This document shows positions 61,873-64,000 of a DNA stretch of 64,000 nucleotides, in pieces (the first letter of the stretch is position 1; each line of letters starts with the position of its first letter). This stretch comes from Parasphingorhabdus cellanae (lineage in GTDB: Bacteria > Pseudomonadota > Alphaproteobacteria > Sphingomonadales > Sphingomonadaceae), in the NCBI RefSeq assembly GCF_017498565.1, contig NZ_CP071794.1, positions 2,470,001 to 2,534,000 of the forward strand, read 5' to 3'. The notes beneath the pieces were generated by a model. It ran no database searches, was not told the origin of the DNA, and was given only the letters and a program-made list of their open reading frames with translations. The position numbers were made by a program, and so were the translations under genes.

Positions 61873-64000
61873 ATGAACCAAGTAACAAATTTCGCAAATC
61901 CGATCGCAAAGCCGGAGACATTTGACCAGATTCAAATCGGTCTTGCCTCGCCAGAGCGCATCCGCAGCTGGTCATTCGGTGAAATTAAAAAGCCGGAAAC
62001 GATTAACTACCGGACGTTCAAGCCAGAGCGTGACGGCCTGTTCTGTGCGCGTATCTTTGGCCCCGTAAAAGATTACGAATGCCTGTGCGGTAAATATAAA
62101 CGCATGAAATATAAAGGCATTGTTTGCGAGAAATGCGGTGTCGAAGTCACGGTAACCAAAGTTCGTCGTGAGCGTATGGGTCATATCGACCTCGCTGCTC
62201 CTGTTGCCCATATCTGGTTCCTGAAATCGCTACCATCGCGCATTGGTCTCTTGCTCGACATGCAACTCAAGCAGCTGGAGCGCGTGCTCTATTTCGAAAG
62301 CTATGTGGTTATCGAACCCGGTCTGACAGCCTTGGAAAAATTCCAGCTGCTGACCGAAGACGAGATGCTGGAAGCGCAGGATGAATATGGCGAAGACGCT
62401 TTCTCCGCTGGCATCGGCGCAGAAGCAGTCAAGATCATGTTGCAGGACCTCGACCTGGAGCGCGAAAAAGAAGATCTGATGGAAGAACTGGCGACGACCA
62501 AGTCGACGCTGAAGCCGAAGAAGATCATCAAGCGGCTCAAGGTTGTTGAGAGCTTCATCGAATCCGGCAACAAACCGGAATGGATGATCCTCGAAATCAT
62601 TCCTGTGATCCCACCCGAGCTGCGCCCACTGGTGCCGCTGGATGGTGGCCGTTTCGCAACGTCTGATCTCAATGATCTCTATCGCCGCGTGATCAACCGG
62701 AACAACCGTTTGAAACGTCTGATGGAACTGCGCGCGCCGGACATCATCGTTCGGAACGAGAAGCGTATGTTGCAGGAATCTGTTGATGCGCTGTTCGACA
62801 ATGGCCGTCGTGGTCGTACCATTACCGGTGCGAACAAACGCCCGCTGAAATCTCTTTCCGACATGCTGAAAGGCAAGCAGGGCCGTTTCCGTCAGAACCT
62901 TCTCGGTAAGCGCGTCGACTATTCCGGTCGTTCGGTTATCGTGACCGGTCCTGAGCTGAAATTGCATCAGTGCGGTCTGCCGAAGAAAATGGCCTTGGAA
63001 TTGTTCAAGCCATTTATCTACGCGCGCCTTGATGCCAAGGGCCTTTCGATGACGCTCAAACAGGCCAAGAAATGGGTTGAGAAAGAGCGCAAGGAAGTCT
63101 GGGACATCCTGGAAGAAGTGATCCGCGAGCATCCTGTTATGCTGAACCGCGCACCAACGCTTCACCGCTTGGGCATTCAGGCGTTCGAGCCGGTATTGAT
63201 CGAAGGTAAAGCGATCCAGCTTCACCCGCTCGTCTGTTCCGCGTTTAACGCCGACTTTGACGGTGACCAAATGGCTGTCCACGTTCCGCTGAGCCTAGAG
63301 GCACAGCTGGAAGCACGTGTCTTGATGATGTCGACCAACAACATCCTGTCACCAGCCAATGGTAAGCCGATTATTGTTCCTTCACAGGATATGGTTCTCG
63401 GCATCTATTACCTCACCATGGACCGGAAAGGCGAGCCGGGCGAAGGTATGCTCCTCGCTGATATGGCCGAAGTGCATCAGGCGCTGGAAATTGGCGCGGT
63501 GACGTTGCACTCCAAAATCACCACCCGGGTTCCGCAAACCGATGAGGACGGCAAGCCTATTCTCAAGCGTTTTGAAACCACACCGGGCCGTTTGCTGATT
63601 GCCGAATGTCTGCCAAAATCACATAAGGTTCCGTTCGACATCGTGAACCGCTTGCTGACCAAGAAAGAGGTCGGTGACGTGATTGACCAAGTGTATCGTC
63701 ACACGGGTCAGAAAGACACGGTTCTGTTCGCCGATGCGATCATGGATCTTGGCTTCCGCCACGCGTGTAAGGCCGGTATTTCCTTCGGTAAGGATGACAT
63801 GATCATTCCGGACTCGAAAGATGCAACGGTTGAAGAGACCCGCGCTTTGGTTGCTGACTATGAGCAGCAATATCAAGACGGTCTGATCACGCAGCAGGAA
63901 AAATATAACAAAGTGATCGACGCCTGGAGCCGTTGTGGTGATCAGGTTGCGAACGCCATGATGGACGAGCTGGCCGCGACGCCAGAGGACGAGCATGGCC
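61873..64000 (+). CDS. rpoC: RNA polymerase subunit beta' (C-terminus beyond window)
   Basis: The first 709 codons. The ATG follows GAAGGAAGAAA. The N-terminal zinc ribbon is [19 protein letters not shown], the lid and rudder region contains [18 protein letters not shown], and the catalytic NADFDGDQM, which holds the three Mg-binding aspartates, is near residue 460. It is co-transcribed with rpoB and interrupted by the window edge. Confidence 0.99.
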   Translation, partial: MNQVTNFANPIAKPETFDQIQIGLASPERIRSWSFGEIKKPETINYRTFKPERDGLFCARIFGPVKDYECLCGKYKRMKYKGIVCEKCGVEVTVTKVRRERMGHIDLAAPVAHIWFLKSLPSRIGLLLDMQLKQLERVLYFESYVVIEPGLTALEKFQLLTEDEMLEAQDEYGEDAFSAGIGAEAVKIMLQDLDLEREKEDLMEELATTKSTLKPKKIIKRLKVVESFIESGNKPEWMILEIIPVIPPELRPLVPLDGGRFATSDLNDLYRRVINRNNRLKRLMELRAPDIIVRNEKRMLQESVDALFDNGRRGRTITGANKRPLKSLSDMLKGKQGRFRQNLLGKRVDYSGRSVIVTGPELKLHQCGLPKKMALELFKPFIYARLDAKGLSMTLKQAKKWVEKERKEVWDILEEVIREHPVMLNRAPTLHRLGIQAFEPVLIEGKAIQLHPLVCSAFNADFDGDQMAVHVPLSLEAQLEARVLMMSTNNILSPANGKPIIVPSQDMVLGIYYLTMDRKGEPGEGMLLADMAEVHQALEIGAVTLHSKITTRVPQTDEDGKPILKRFETTPGRLLIAECLPKSHKVPFDIVNRLLTKKEVGDVIDQVYRHTGQKDTVLFADAIMDLGFRHACKAGISFGKDDMIIPDSKDATVEETRALVADYEQQYQDGLITQQEKYNKVIDAWSRCGDQVANAMMDELAATPEDEHG

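Noticed and set aside
62230..63282. 350-codon open frame antisense to rpoC
   Set aside because: Composition is that of a shadow frame (many His/Gln/Phe opposite conserved rpoC codons); no ribosome site.
1..64000. CRISPR arrays, transposases, integrases, phage or toxin-antitoxin modules
   Set aside because: None seen: no regularly spaced identical repeats, no IS-type inverted repeats bordering an open frame, and the only small XRE gene pairs with DUF2975 rather than a toxin.

Overview
The window is 64 kb of chromosome from an alphaproteobacterium, most likely a sphingomonad (order Sphingomonadales). The indications are an NDUFA12-type complex I accessory gene next to a DUF2155 lipoprotein gene, a single bifunctional RelA/SpoT (Rsh) enzyme, a DUF465 protein, a carotenoid cleavage oxygenase, and many sphingomonad-like proteins. 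The order is inferred from protein resemblance and the genus is not claimed. I see no transposase, integrase, phage module or CRISPR array.

Layout. 0-5.5 kb: a LytS-type histidine kinase cut by the left edge, a PhnZ-like HD protein, an AraC regulator, a secreted HExxH protein, a broken LysE exporter gene, and an HxlR regulator with a palindromic operator. 5.7-7.8 kb: rsh. 7.8-15.6 kb: a galactoside catabolic locus, with GH42 beta-galactosidase and GH36 alpha-galactosidase divergent from a sodium/sugar symporter, galT and galK. 15.7-31.4 kb: mixed housekeeping and signalling genes, including FKBP, rpsU, a class II aldolase, an orphan 2Fe-2S subunit, an SMR pump, a TonB receptor behind two Fur-like boxes, an ArsC-like reductase, an orphan ParA, a GGDEF-EAL protein, an acyl-AMP ligase, recX, a double cold-shock protein, NDUFA12, DUF2155, aat and an OxyR-like regulator. 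31.5-38.8 kb: nhaA, a Rieske oxygenase, a frameshifted cupin gene, PilZ, tRNA-Trp and a VOC-PhyH-HCCA-HCCA operon.

38.9-64 kb holds the secE-nusG-rplKAJL-rpoBC cluster, but in three pieces. secE-nusG-rplK-rplA is followed by a terminator and three unrelated genes. rplJ-rplL is followed by a terminator and about 13 kb of unrelated genes: S41 peptidase, MarR, PagL-like protein, nucleosidase, a second GGDEF-EAL protein, desaturase, SDR, carotenoid oxygenase with a divergent TetR gene, and a DUF2975-DUF2975-XRE operon. Then comes rpoB-rpoC, cut by the right edge, with its own promoter-like sequence.

Most notable observations: (i) an OxyR homologue whose peroxidatic cysteine is histidine, just downstream of a canonical OxyR-type box; (ii) a 58-bp array of five GTTTATY heptamers containing a 28-bp palindrome before the DUF2975-XRE operon; (iii) a 271-bp convergent coding overlap between aat and the DUF2155 gene; (iv) a cupin gene frameshifted at a G4 run, with an 18-bp perfect inverted repeat in its coding sequence; (v) the split beta operon, with hairpins and repeat-like sequences before rplK and rplJ. 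I found no clear new multi-gene defence or biosynthetic system. The DUF2975-XRE operon and the VOC-PhyH-HCCA operon are the best candidates for undescribed function.
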